This document shows positions 25,590 to 33,486 of a stretch of DNA of 64,000 nucleotides, piece after piece. Each line of letters starts with the position of its first letter. Position 1 is the stretch's first letter. The position numbers were made by a program, and so were the translations under genes. This DNA is from Caulobacter sp. (lineage in GTDB: Bacteria; Pseudomonadota; Alphaproteobacteria; Caulobacterales; Caulobacteraceae): positions 1-64,000 of the forward strand of contig JAUSMJ010000004.1 of NCBI GenBank assembly GCA_030645575.1. Direction: 5' to 3'. Under the pieces are notes generated by a model, which did no database searches, had not been told where the DNA came from, and worked only from the letters and a program-made list of their open reading frames with translations.

Positions 25590-26999
25590 CTAGAACAGCA
25601 CCCGCGGGTTCATGATCCGCTTCGGGTCCAGCGCCGCGCGAATGGCCCTCAGCGCCTCGACCTCGACCGGCGACTTGTAGCGCAGGGCATCGACGGTCTT
25701 CATCGCGCCCAGGCCATGTTCGGCGGAGATCGCGCCGTCCATGGAATCGACAATGTCGTGGACGATGCGCGCGCCGGCGTCGCGGCCCGCGTTGTGCGCC
25801 GCGTCGGACCCGCCTTCGGGGCGCAGCACGTCGTAGTGGACATTGCCGTCGCCGACGTGACCGAAAGCGACGACCCGGACGGCGGGGGCGTGCTTCAGCA
25901 CCGCCGCCGTCGCCTGCTCGATGAAGTCGGCGATGCGCGAGACCGGCACCGAGATGTCGTGCTTCCAGGCCGCGCCCTCGGGTTTCTGGGCGCCGGACTG
26001 GTTCTCGCGCACGGCCCAGAAGGCCTTGGCCTGGGCGTGGGTCTGGGCGATGGCGGCGTCGGTGATCAGGCCGTCCTCGAGCGCGCGGCCGAGCAGCCGC
26101 TCCATCGCCCCCTCGGCGGCGCCCGGCTCGCCGCTGGCCGTCTCGACCAGCACGTACCAGGGATGGACGGTGTCCAGCGGTTCGCGGATGCCGGGGATGT
26201 GGTCGATGGCGAACCGCACGCCCAGCCGGCTCATCAGCTCGAACGCCTCGACGGCGCCGCCGGTCTCTTCTCTGGCGCGGGCCAGCAGCCGGATCGCATC
26301 GGCCGGCGAGGCCAGGCCGACCACGGCGGTGGCGCGTGAGTTCAGGACCGGGAACAGTTTCAGGCTGGCGGCCGTGATCACGCCCAGCGTGCCCTCGGCG
26401 CCGATAAGCAGCTGCTTGAGGTCATAGCCGGTGTTGTCCTTGCGCAGCCGCTTGAGGCCGTTCCAGATCTCCCCGTTGGGCAGCACGGCCTCAAGGCCAA
26501 GCACCAGGTTGCGCGTCGTGCCGTAGCGCAGCACCTGGGTGCCGCCGGCATTGGTCGAGACCACGCCGCCGACCGTGGCCGAGCCCTCCGACGCCAGGCC
26601 AAGCGGGAAGCGTCGATCCAGCGCCGCCGCCGCCTCATGCACGGCCGCCAGAGTCACCCCGGCCTCGGCGACGATCACGTCGTCGAAGCCGTCGATGTCG
26701 CGAATGCGGTTAAGCCGCTCGGTGGACAGCAGGATTTCGCCCTGCGGAATCTGGCCGGAGACCAGGCCCGTGTTGCCGCCCTGGGGGGTGATCGCCGTGC
26801 CGGACTCGGCGCAGACGCCGACCACGGCGGCGACCTCGGCCGTGGTTTTCGGCAGCGCCAGCAGCGGCGTGGTCCCCTCCCAGCGGCCGCGCCATTCGAC
26901 GAGCTTGGGCGCGATGCGGTCAGCGTTCTGACTCCAGCCGCCCTCGCCAAGCACGGCCTTCAGGCGGGATATGACGTCTGCGGGCACGGAGATGGTCAT
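25590..26999 (-). CDS. FAD-linked oxidase (D-2-hydroxyacid dehydrogenase type)
   Basis: The 469-aa protein has the PCMH-type FAD domain (TPQGGNTGLVSG, then ASEGSATVGGVVSTNAGGTQVLRYGTTRNLVLGLEAVLPNG) and the FAD-oxidase C-terminal domain ending SAEHGLGAMK...DPKRIMNPRVLF. This matches D-2-hydroxyglutarate/D-lactate dehydrogenases that pass electrons to a quinone or electron-transfer flavoprotein. The precise 2-hydroxyacid is not clear. It diverges from vapBC. Confidence 0.88.
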   Translation of the reverse strand: MTISVPADVISRLKAVLGEGGWSQNADRIAPKLVEWRGRWEGTTPLLALPKTTAEVAAVVGVCAESGTAITPQGGNTGLVSGQIPQGEILLSTERLNRIRDIDGFDDVIVAEAGVTLAAVHEAAAALDRRFPLGLASEGSATVGGVVSTNAGGTQVLRYGTTRNLVLGLEAVLPNGEIWNGLKRLRKDNTGYDLKQLLIGAEGTLGVITAASLKLFPVLNSRATAVVGLASPADAIRLLARAREETGGAVEAFELMSRLGVRFAIDHIPGIREPLDTVHPWYVLVETASGEPGAAEGAMERLLGRALEDGLITDAAIAQTHAQAKAFWAVRENQSGAQKPEGAAWKHDISVPVSRIADFIEQATAAVLKHAPAVRVVAFGHVGDGNVHYDVLRPEGGSDAAHNAGRDAGARIVHDIVDSMDGAISAEHGLGAMKTVDALRYKSPVEVEALRAIRAALDPKRIMNPRVLF

Positions 27000-27033
27000 G
27001 GGAGGAGCCTATGCTTTTCGCGGCGGCCTGACG

Positions 27034-27055
27034 AGTATATACTTAGGTATATACT
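27034..27055. promoter_or_regulatory. vapBC operator palindrome
   Basis: AGTATATAC-TTAG-GTATATACT is a perfect 9-bp inverted repeat, AT-rich in a GC-rich genome, 12 bases before vapB. VapB-VapC complexes commonly bind such sites to repress their own operon. Confidence 0.75.
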
Positions 27056-27066
27056 GAGAGGCGGCC

Positions 27067-27324
27067 ATGGGCATCTTCATCAAGAACCCCGAGACGGAGC
27101 GCAAGGCGCGCGAACTGGCGAGATTGCGCGGCGACAGCCTGACGGCAGTCATCGATGCGGCGTTGGACGACGCGCTTGTCGAAGAGCGGGCCAAAACACC
27201 CGCCCGCCCGAGTGCCGACGATATCGAAGCCGCATCTGTACAATTGCGCGCGGCTCTCGGACTGGACCGCAAGCCGCAGCCTCCCGTGCTGCGCGAAGAA
27301 TTCGACGCGCTATGGGAGGACTGA
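27067..27324 (+). CDS. vapB: VapB-type antitoxin
   Basis: The 85-aa protein has the PSK/VapB antitoxin pattern: an N-terminal ribbon-helix-helix (FIKNPETERKARELARLRGDSLTAVIDAALDDAL) and a flexible C-terminal tail ending FDALWED that would wrap the toxin. It overlaps vapC by 13 bases. The operon carries its own palindromic operator. Confidence 0.88.
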   Translation: MGIFIKNPETERKARELARLRGDSLTAVIDAALDDALVEERAKTPARPSADDIEAASVQLRAALGLDRKPQPPVLREEFDALWED

Positions 27325-27716
27325 TTGTCGTCGATGCTTCGGCGCTCGTTTCGGTGGCGATCGGGGAACCGGACGCCGGCGATCTGCGGCGCGTTCTGGC
27401 GGAAGCAGACGAAATTCTCGCCGCGCCGATCAATCTTCTTGAGACCGCGATTGTTCTCGTGAAGCGTGGCCATGAGCCGAACGCCGAGGCCATCGCCGCC
27501 TGGATCAGGTCTCTCCGTGTGAAAGAGCACGAGGGCGTGTCGTCGGAGGCGGCAATGGCGGCCTACTTCCGTTTCGGCAAGGGTTTTCATCCCGCGCGGT
27601 TGAACATTGCTGATGCCTTCGCCTACGCTCTGGCCAAGCACCTCGACGCGCCGCTGCTCTACAAGGGCGATGACTTCGCGCTCACTGACGTCCGCTCGGC
27701 GCTTCAGCCGACGTAG
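27312..27716 (+). CDS. vapC: VapC toxin (PIN-domain ribonuclease)
   Basis: The 134-aa PIN domain shows the acidic active-site set: D in VVDASALV, E in INLLETAIVL, D in NIADAFAYALA and D in YKGDDFALTDV. VapC toxins cut tRNA or rRNA until neutralised by VapB. ATG 27312 lies inside vapB, and the gene end overlaps by 13 bases the end of the convergent Sua5 gene. That tight junction suggests the module has settled exactly at the end of that gene. Confidence 0.9.
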   Translation: MGGLIVVDASALVSVAIGEPDAGDLRRVLAEADEILAAPINLLETAIVLVKRGHEPNAEAIAAWIRSLRVKEHEGVSSEAAMAAYFRFGKGFHPARLNIADAFAYALAKHLDAPLLYKGDDFALTDVRSALQPT

Positions 27717-28594
27717 CCAGCGGCGCGTTTTAGCCGGTCGTTGATCGCCTCGCCCAGGCCCTCGGCCGGGATCGGCGCCACGGCGATGGCGGTTGGCTTC
27801 GTCCGGTCCGCCGCGCGCAACAGGGCGAACAGCCTGGCCGCCGCCTCGACCAGATCGCCGGTTGGGCTCAGGTTGAACGGACTGTCGCCCGGCCCGAACG
27901 CCAGGAAGGCCTCGCCCGGTTCGGGCCGGGTCACGTTGATCCGCACCGGCGCGTCCGGCGCGTAGTGCAGGGCCAGCCGGCCGGGCGAGCGTTTGGCGTC
28001 CCCGTCCGCCTCGGCCAGCGGGCCGATCAGCGCCTCGATCTGCGCCCGGGTCACGGCCCCGGGGCGCAGCAGCCGGGCGGGACCGCCCGGCAGAACCGCG
28101 ACCACCGTCGACTCCAGACCCACCGCGCAGGGGCCGCCGTCCAGCGCCTCGGCGGCCGACGGCCCCGTCTCCTCGAGCGCGTCGGCGAAGGTGGTCGGGC
28201 TGGGGCGTCCCGAACGGTTGGCCGAGGGCGCGACCAGCGGGCCGCCGAAAGCCTGCAGCAAAGCCCGGGACAGGGGGTGGCCTGGAACGCGCACGGCCAC
28301 GGTGTCGAGGCCCGCCCGGGCCAGGTCGCAGACGGCCGCCGCGTCCCGCGCCGGGGCGACGATCGTCAGCGGGCCGGGCCAGAAGGCCGCCGCCAGCCGC
28401 TCGGCCCGCGCGTCGAGCACGGCGATACGCCGCGCGGCGTCCAGATCGGCGACGTGGGCGATCAGGGGATTGAAGGCCGGCCGGCCCTTGGCGGCGTAGA
28501 CGGCGGCCACGGCCCGGGGATTGGCGGCGTCGGCGGCCAGGCCATAGACCGTCTCGGTTGGCAGGATGACGAGGTCGCCGGCGCACAGGGCCAC
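27704..28594 (-). CDS. L-threonylcarbamoyladenylate synthase (Sua5/TsaC family)
   Basis: The protein makes threonylcarbamoyl-AMP for the universal t6A tRNA modification. About 200 N-terminal residues form the YrdC domain (ILPTETVYGLAADA, then KGRPAFNPLIAHV, PLVAPSANRSGRPSPTT), and the C-terminal Sua5 extension begins after LLRPGAVT. The likely GTG start at 28594 (296 aa) lies 12 bases after the upstream yceI stop; no better start was found, so the exact N-terminus is uncertain. The 3' end overlaps vapC. Confidence 0.88.
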   Translation of the reverse strand: MALCAGDLVILPTETVYGLAADAANPRAVAAVYAAKGRPAFNPLIAHVADLDAARRIAVLDARAERLAAAFWPGPLTIVAPARDAAAVCDLARAGLDTVAVRVPGHPLSRALLQAFGGPLVAPSANRSGRPSPTTFADALEETGPSAAEALDGGPCAVGLESTVVAVLPGGPARLLRPGAVTRAQIEALIGPLAEADGDAKRSPGRLALHYAPDAPVRINVTRPEPGEAFLAFGPGDSPFNLSPTGDLVEAAARLFALLRAADRTKPTAIAVAPIPAEGLGEAINDRLKRAAGYVG

Positions 28595-28605
28595 GACCGC
28601 GCGGC

Positions 28606-29172
28606 CTATCCCGCGCGCTTCGCCGTCAGGCTGATATTGACCGTCACCGTCGCCGGCACGACCTCGGTCGTCTTCCACTCGTTCTGTCCCACGCCGAAGG
28701 CCAGTCGGTTCAGGCCCACGCTGGCGTTCATCTTGGCCACGCCGCCGGTGATGACGAGGGTGAAGGGCAGGGTCAACGGCTTCGTGACGCCGCGGATCGT
28801 CAGGGCCCCCACCGCCTGATAGCGGTTGCCGCCAAGCGCCTTGAACGTCCTGGCCGTGAAGGTTGCCTTGGGGAACTTGCCGGCGGCGAACCACTCGTCC
28901 TGCGGCAGGGCCTCGTCGCGACCAGAATCGCCGGTCACGGCCGAGGTCATGTCGAACGCAGCCGTTACCGAAGAACCCGCCAGATTGGCCGGATCGAAGC
29001 GGATGGCCGCATCCCAGCGGCGAAATGAACCGGTGAAGGCGCCGCCATCGAAGCTGGAGCTGAAGGCCACCTTCGAGGCGGGCTTGTCCACCGTCCAGGC
29101 TGGCGCCGGGGCGGCCCAGACCGGGGAGGCCAGAACGACGGCGACGGCCAGGACGGGGACGAAGGGTCTCAC
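28606..29172 (-). CDS. YceI family periplasmic protein (second in operon)
   Basis: The 188-aa protein starts with GTG overlapping the b561 stop (GTGA), followed by a signal peptide (VPVLAVAVVLASPVWA). It carries the YceI lipocalin-like pattern WTVDKPASKVAFSSSFDGG, a central FPKATFTARTF and LTIRGVTKPLTLPFTL. YceI proteins bind polyprenoid or quinone-like lipids. It is coupled to the cytochrome b561 gene upstream. Confidence 0.88.
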   Translation of the reverse strand: MRPFVPVLAVAVVLASPVWAAPAPAWTVDKPASKVAFSSSFDGGAFTGSFRRWDAAIRFDPANLAGSSVTAAFDMTSAVTGDSGRDEALPQDEWFAAGKFPKATFTARTFKALGGNRYQAVGALTIRGVTKPLTLPFTLVITGGVAKMNASVGLNRLAFGVGQNEWKTTEVVPATVTVNISLTAKRAG

Positions 29173-29756
29173 GCGGCGGCGTCCTTGCGGGCCAGGAACG
29201 GGATCATCCTGGCCAGCTCGTTGTCCTTGTCGAGGAACTGGTGCTTGAGGGCGCCCAGAATGTGCAGCGGGATCAGGCCATAGATGATCACCTTGGCCAG
29301 CAGTTTGTGGACATCCTCCAGCTGCTCGTGCCGGGTGTGCCGCAGTTCGGCGGGCAGCTCGTACAGGGGCGTGATCGCCGGCCAGTTGAACAGGCCGAAC
29401 ATGTTGATCGGGTACTGCTGGATCAGGGCGCTGGCCGAGACCGCCGCCCAGCCGGCGAGCGGTACGGCGATCATGGAGATGTAGAACAGCCCGTAGACCG
29501 ACTTGGCGAGAGTCTTCTCCCAGGGCTTGAGGTGGTCGCCCATCGGCGGGGCCGGTCTGACGAACCGCCAGACGATACGCAACAGCGTCAGCAGCATGAT
29601 CGTGATGCCCAGCGGCTTGTGCAGCTGCAGGACGGCGACCTTGGCCGCGCCCTTCAGGTCCTCCGCCTGCCAGGCCAGCAGGACGGTCCAGACCAGCAGG
29701 GCCGCGATGGTCCAATGCAACAGGATGGCGACGGTCGAATAGCGGGTCTGGGTCAT
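29169..29756 (-). CDS. Cytochrome b561 family protein
   Basis: The 195-aa inner-membrane di-heme cytochrome has four hydrophobic helices with the expected histidines, including LLHWTIAALLVW, LQLHKPLGITIMLLTLLRIVWR and HKLLAKVIIYGLIPLHILGALKH. It probably moves electrons between the quinone pool and periplasmic partners. It sits between two YceI genes in one leftward operon, a common pairing. Confidence 0.9.
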   Translation of the reverse strand: MTQTRYSTVAILLHWTIAALLVWTVLLAWQAEDLKGAAKVAVLQLHKPLGITIMLLTLLRIVWRFVRPAPPMGDHLKPWEKTLAKSVYGLFYISMIAVPLAGWAAVSASALIQQYPINMFGLFNWPAITPLYELPAELRHTRHEQLEDVHKLLAKVIIYGLIPLHILGALKHQFLDKDNELARMIPFLARKDAAA

Positions 29757-29781
29757 GGGCGCTCCGGGTCCTTGGCTGACC

Positions 29782-30387
29782 CTACTTCTTCACGAATTCC
29801 AGTTCGAGGATCAATTCCACCTCGTCGCCGACCATGGCCATCGGCGGATTGAGCAGGAAGGTCGAGCCGAACTCGGACCGCTTGATCACCCCGCGCGCCG
29901 AAAAGCCCGAGCGCTGGCCGCCCATGCCGGCGGCATAGCCGTCGAACGTGACATCCAGGGTCACCGGCTTCGTTACGCCGCGCAGGGTCAGGTCGCCGGT
30001 CATGGTTCCCTTACCGGGGCTGGTCTGGACGATCGAGGTGGAGATGAAGCGGATGGTCGGGTTGGCCTTGGCGTCGAGAAATTTCTCGGCGAACTCGCCG
30101 TTGAACTTCGGCTCGCCGGTGTCGAGGGACGCGGCCTGCAAGGTGGCCTCGACCCGGGCCGTCTGCGGCGACTTCGGGTCCCAGGCGTAGGTGGCGTCGA
30201 AGCCGGTGAAGCGGACCGTATAGGCCGCCAGGCCCATGTGCTGGACCCGGGCGATCAGGCTCGCATGGGTCTTGTCCACCTCATAGGTCCCGGCGGGCAT
30301 GTCGGCGGGGTCGGTGGACGGGGCGGCCATCGCCATCGGGGCGGTCAACAGCATGAGGGCCAGGGCGGCGGCGAGCGGGCGGAACAT
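29782..30387 (-). CDS. YceI family periplasmic protein (first in operon)
   Basis: The 201-aa protein has a signal peptide (MFRPLAAALALMLLTAPMAMA) and YceI motifs: GTYEVDKTHASLIARVQHMG, NPTIRFIST, LTLRGVTKPVTLDVTF. It is the leading gene of the yceI-cytb561-yceI operon. ATG 30387 follows a weak purine-rich site. Confidence 0.9.
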   Translation of the reverse strand: MFRPLAAALALMLLTAPMAMAAPSTDPADMPAGTYEVDKTHASLIARVQHMGLAAYTVRFTGFDATYAWDPKSPQTARVEATLQAASLDTGEPKFNGEFAEKFLDAKANPTIRFISTSIVQTSPGKGTMTGDLTLRGVTKPVTLDVTFDGYAAGMGGQRSGFSARGVIKRSEFGSTFLLNPPMAMVGDEVELILELEFVKK

Positions 30388-30410
30388 GACGACCTCGATT
30401 GTGACTGTAC

Positions 30411-30425
30411 GTGTTGCAGTAACAC
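30411..30425. promoter_or_regulatory. Possible operator (GTGTT-N5-AACAC)
   Basis: A small perfect palindrome lies in the divergent spacer between the YceI operon and the acyl-CoA dehydrogenase gene. It fits a regulator site by position, but no cognate regulator is nearby. Confidence 0.25.
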
Positions 30426-30513
30426 ATAGGGCCGAACCGCGTCGGAGGAAAGGCCGAGGCTTCACGAAATGGCGATCCGCAGCCTAAAACGCGCGACCAC
30501 AAGGAGACGCTCC

Positions 30514-32187
30514 ATGACCTATCGTCCGCCGCTTCGAGACATGACCGCCGCGCTGAAGGCGGCCGGGTTCGACCGGCTGGGCGAGGCCTTCCCGGACGCT
30601 GACGCCGAAACGGCCTGGGCGGTGCTCGAGGCGGCCGGCGAGTTCGCCGCGGGGGTGATCGCGCCCCTGAACCGCCAGGGCGACCTGACCGGCGCCCGCT
30701 ACGCCAATGGCCGCGTCACGGCGGCCCCCGGCTTCGCCGACGCCTACCGCCAGTTCGCGCAAGGGGGCTGGAACAGTCTTTCAGCCGAGCCTGAGTTCGG
30801 CGGCCAGGGCCTGCCCAGGACGCTCGAGATCGCCGTGTTCGAAATGATCCAGGCGGCCAGCCTGGCCTTCGGCCTGTGCCCGATGCTGACCCAGGGGGCC
30901 ATCGAGGCGCTCGCCGCGCATGGCACGGACAGCCAGAAGGAACGGTTCCTGCCGAAACTGGTCAGCGGCGAATGGACCGGCACGATGAACCTGACCGAGC
31001 CGCAGGCCGGTTCGGACCTTGCCGCCCTGACCACCCGGGCGGAGCCGGACGGCGAGGGCGGCTGGCGCCTGACCGGTCAGAAGATCTTCATCACCTGGGG
31101 CGACCACGACGTCGCCGACAACATCGTCCACCTCGTGCTGGCCCGCCTGCCCGGCGCGCCGGAGGGCAGCCGCGGCATCTCGTTGTTCGTCTGTCCCAAA
31201 CGGCTGCTGAACGCCGACGGATCGGCGGGCGCGCCCAACGACGCGCGGCCGGTCGGCATCGAGCATAAGCTGGGCATCCACGGCTCGCCGACCTGCGTGA
31301 TGGCCTTCGAGGGCGCGCGGGCCGAGCTGGTCGGGGCCGAACACCAGGGTCTGGCGGCGATGTTCACGATGATGAACGCCGCCCGGCTGCAGGTCGGCGC
31401 CCAGGGCGTCGGCATCGCCGAGCGCGCCTACCAGCAGGCGCTGGCCTTTTCGCTGGAGCGCCGCCAGGGCCGCTCGGCCTGGACCGGCGAGACCAACGCG
31501 CCGATCCACGACCATCCCGACGTGCGCCGCATGCTGATGCTGATGCGGGCGAAGATTCTCGCCGCCCGGGCCATCTGCCTGTCGACGGCGGTGGCGGCGG
31601 ACCTGTCGCGCCACGCGGCCGCGGAGGCCGACCGCACGGCGGCCAAACTGCGCGAGGAGTTGCTGACGCCGATCGCCAAGGCCTGGTCGACCGACCTCGG
31701 CGTCGAGGCGGCCAGCCTGGGCGTGCAGATCCATGGCGGCATGGGCTTCATCGAGGAAACCGGCGCGGCGCAGCACTACCGCGACGCCCGCATCCTGCCG
31801 ATCTACGAGGGGACCAACGGCATCCAGGCCATCGACCTGGTGGGCCGCAAGCTGACGCTGGGCGACGGCGCGGCGCTGGCGTCCCTGCTGGCCGACATCC
31901 GCGAGGCGGCGGTGGACGAACCGCGGCTGGCGGCCGGTGTCGAGGCGCTGGAGGAGGCTGCCACCTGGTTGATCGCGCGGCGCGGCACGCCCGACGCGCT
32001 GGCGGGGGCCACGGCGTTCCTGAAGCTGGCGGGAGATGTGGTCGGCGGCTGGATGCTGGCCAGGATGGCCCACGCCGACGCGGCCTATGCCGGCGTCTGG
32101 CGCTTCTACGCCGAACAGGTCCTGGCGACGGTCCCTGGCCAGGTGGCCGGGGTGGTCCAGGGCGCGGCGGTGCTGGAAACGGAATAG
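30514..32187 (+). CDS. Acyl-CoA dehydrogenase (long-form)
   Basis: The 557-aa flavoenzyme has the long-form acyl-CoA dehydrogenase layout: helical N-terminal domain, LTEPQAGSDLAALTTRA FAD/substrate motif near residue 170, a beta domain ending GIEHKLGIHGSPTC, and a C-terminal domain with VQIHGGMGFIEETGAAQHYRDARILPIYEGTN (catalytic Glu region). It oxidises an acyl-CoA to the enoyl-CoA and passes electrons to ETF. AAGGAG precedes ATG 30514. It resembles DMSP-lyase-associated/DmdC-like and FadE-type enzymes; the substrate is unknown. Confidence 0.9.
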   Translation: MTYRPPLRDMTAALKAAGFDRLGEAFPDADAETAWAVLEAAGEFAAGVIAPLNRQGDLTGARYANGRVTAAPGFADAYRQFAQGGWNSLSAEPEFGGQGLPRTLEIAVFEMIQAASLAFGLCPMLTQGAIEALAAHGTDSQKERFLPKLVSGEWTGTMNLTEPQAGSDLAALTTRAEPDGEGGWRLTGQKIFITWGDHDVADNIVHLVLARLPGAPEGSRGISLFVCPKRLLNADGSAGAPNDARPVGIEHKLGIHGSPTCVMAFEGARAELVGAEHQGLAAMFTMMNAARLQVGAQGVGIAERAYQQALAFSLERRQGRSAWTGETNAPIHDHPDVRRMLMLMRAKILAARAICLSTAVAADLSRHAAAEADRTAAKLREELLTPIAKAWSTDLGVEAASLGVQIHGGMGFIEETGAAQHYRDARILPIYEGTNGIQAIDLVGRKLTLGDGAALASLLADIREAAVDEPRLAAGVEALEEAATWLIARRGTPDALAGATAFLKLAGDVVGGWMLARMAHADAAYAGVWRFYAEQVLATVPGQVAGVVQGAAVLETE

Positions 32188-32268
32188 GGGACATGCACCG
32201 CAGGTACGTGTCCCCCAATCGAGCGGTCGCGGGGTTTAGGGGACACGTACCTTCGGTACATGTCCCCT
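32187..32268. repeat. Intergenic repeat, family C, tandem pair 1
   Basis: Two palindromic units of about 30 bases, each GGGGACAyGyACC-loop-GGTACrTGTCCCC-like, sit between converging genes. Copies also occur at 55704 and 63233. Each unit could form a strong hairpin and serve as terminator. Confidence 0.8.
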
Positions 32269-32274
32269 CAGAAC

Positions 32275-32757
32275 CTACAGCTGCGCCAGCATGTAGTCCG
32301 CCGACGAGACCTTGAACTCGCCGCCGGCTTCGACGTTCAGGGTATCGACGACGCCGTTCTTGACCAGCATCGAATAGCGTTGCGAGCGCAGGCCCATGCC
32401 GAACTTGCTGCCGTCCATCTCCAGGCCGATGGCCTTGGTGAAGTCGCCGTTGCCGTCGGCCAGCATGATGATGTCGTCGCCCACGCCCTGGTCGAGGCCC
32501 CAGGCCTTCATCACGAACACGTCGTTGACCGAGATGCAGACGATGGAATCGACGCCCTTGGCGCGGAACTCGGCGGCATGCTCCTTGAAGCCCGGCAGGT
32601 GTTTGGCCGAGCAGGTCGGGGTGAAGGCGCCCGGCAAGGCCAGCACGGCGACGGTCTTGCCCTTGAACAGCTCGTCGCTGGTGATCGGGCGGGGACCCTC
32701 GGGGCCGGAAGTCATGAAGGTGGCGTCGGGCAGTTTGTCGCCGGCTTTGATGGTCAT
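32275..32757 (-). CDS. Peroxiredoxin (Prx5 type)
   Basis: The 160-aa protein is an atypical peroxiredoxin of the Prx5/PrxII group: PGAFTPTCSAKHLPGF contains the peroxidatic cysteine near residue 49, preceded by TVAVLALP. It reduces hydrogen or alkyl peroxides with thioredoxin or glutathione. ATG 32757 follows GGGAG. It is transcribed away from yqgE. Confidence 0.92.
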   Translation of the reverse strand: MTIKAGDKLPDATFMTSGPEGPRPITSDELFKGKTVAVLALPGAFTPTCSAKHLPGFKEHAAEFRAKGVDSIVCISVNDVFVMKAWGLDQGVGDDIIMLADGNGDFTKAIGLEMDGSKFGMGLRSQRYSMLVKNGVVDTLNVEAGGEFKVSSADYMLAQL

Positions 32758-32868
32758 TGGGTCTCTCCCTGTCGCGGAACCGCGGTTGCTGGTGCAAATA
32801 GAGGCGACGGACCGGTTCGCCAAGCGCGCGACCTTGAAACCGTCGTCCCGAAGGCCAATCATCAACGC

Positions 32869-33447
32869 ATGACCGAGCCATCGGACGCAGACTTCCTTTC
32901 CGGCCGTCTCCTGATCGCCATGCCCGGCATCGGCGACACCCGGTTCGAGCGGGCCGTGGTGTTTCTTTGCGCGCACGACGCCGAGCACGCCATCGGCCTG
33001 GCCGTGAACCGTCCGGTGGACGGCCTGACCCTGGAATCGCTGTTCGAACGGATCGGCATCGACCCGCCCGTGCGTCGGGTCGCGGACGAGGCGGTGCTGA
33101 TGGGCGGACCGGTCGAGCGCGAGCGCGGCTTCGTGCTGCACACCGACGACTATCTGCTGGACGGCGTCAGCCTGCCGGTGAAGGACGGTCTGGCGCTGAC
33201 CACGACCCGCGACGTGCTCGAGGCGCTGGGCGGCGAGGCGGCTCCCCGCCGCGCGCTGCTGGCGCTCGGCTATTCCGGCTGGGGCCCCGGCCAGCTGGAG
33301 CGCGAGGTGCGCGAGAACGTCTGGCTGGTCTGCGACCCGGACGAAGCGCTGATCTTCGGCGACGACTTCGACCACAAGTGGTCGCGGGCGCTGGAGAAGC
33401 TGGGGATTTCGGCGGCCATGCTGTCGGAGAGCGGGGGACGGGCGTAA
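32869..33447 (+). CDS. yqgE: YqgE/AlgH family protein (UPF0301)
   Basis: The 192-aa protein fits UPF0301: LSGRLLIAMPGIGDTRFERAVVFLCAHDAEHAIGLAVNRP at the N-terminus, VLMGGPVERERGFVLH, and ALGYSGWGPGQLEREVRENVWL. The fold is known; the function is still unclear (regulatory roles are proposed). A hairpin follows the stop. Confidence 0.92.
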   Translation: MTEPSDADFLSGRLLIAMPGIGDTRFERAVVFLCAHDAEHAIGLAVNRPVDGLTLESLFERIGIDPPVRRVADEAVLMGGPVERERGFVLHTDDYLLDGVSLPVKDGLALTTTRDVLEALGGEAAPRRALLALGYSGWGPGQLEREVRENVWLVCDPDEALIFGDDFDHKWSRALEKLGISAAMLSESGGRA

Positions 33448-33455
33448 CGGCCTGT

Positions 33456-33476
33456 CCTCCCCGCCACGCGGGGAGG
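33456..33476. terminator. Bidirectional hairpin terminator between yqgE and pdeA
   Basis: CCTCCCCGC and GCGGGGAGG pair perfectly around a CAC loop between two converging genes. A U-tract is not obvious. Confidence 0.55.
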
Positions 33477-33486
33477 AATGAGGAAA

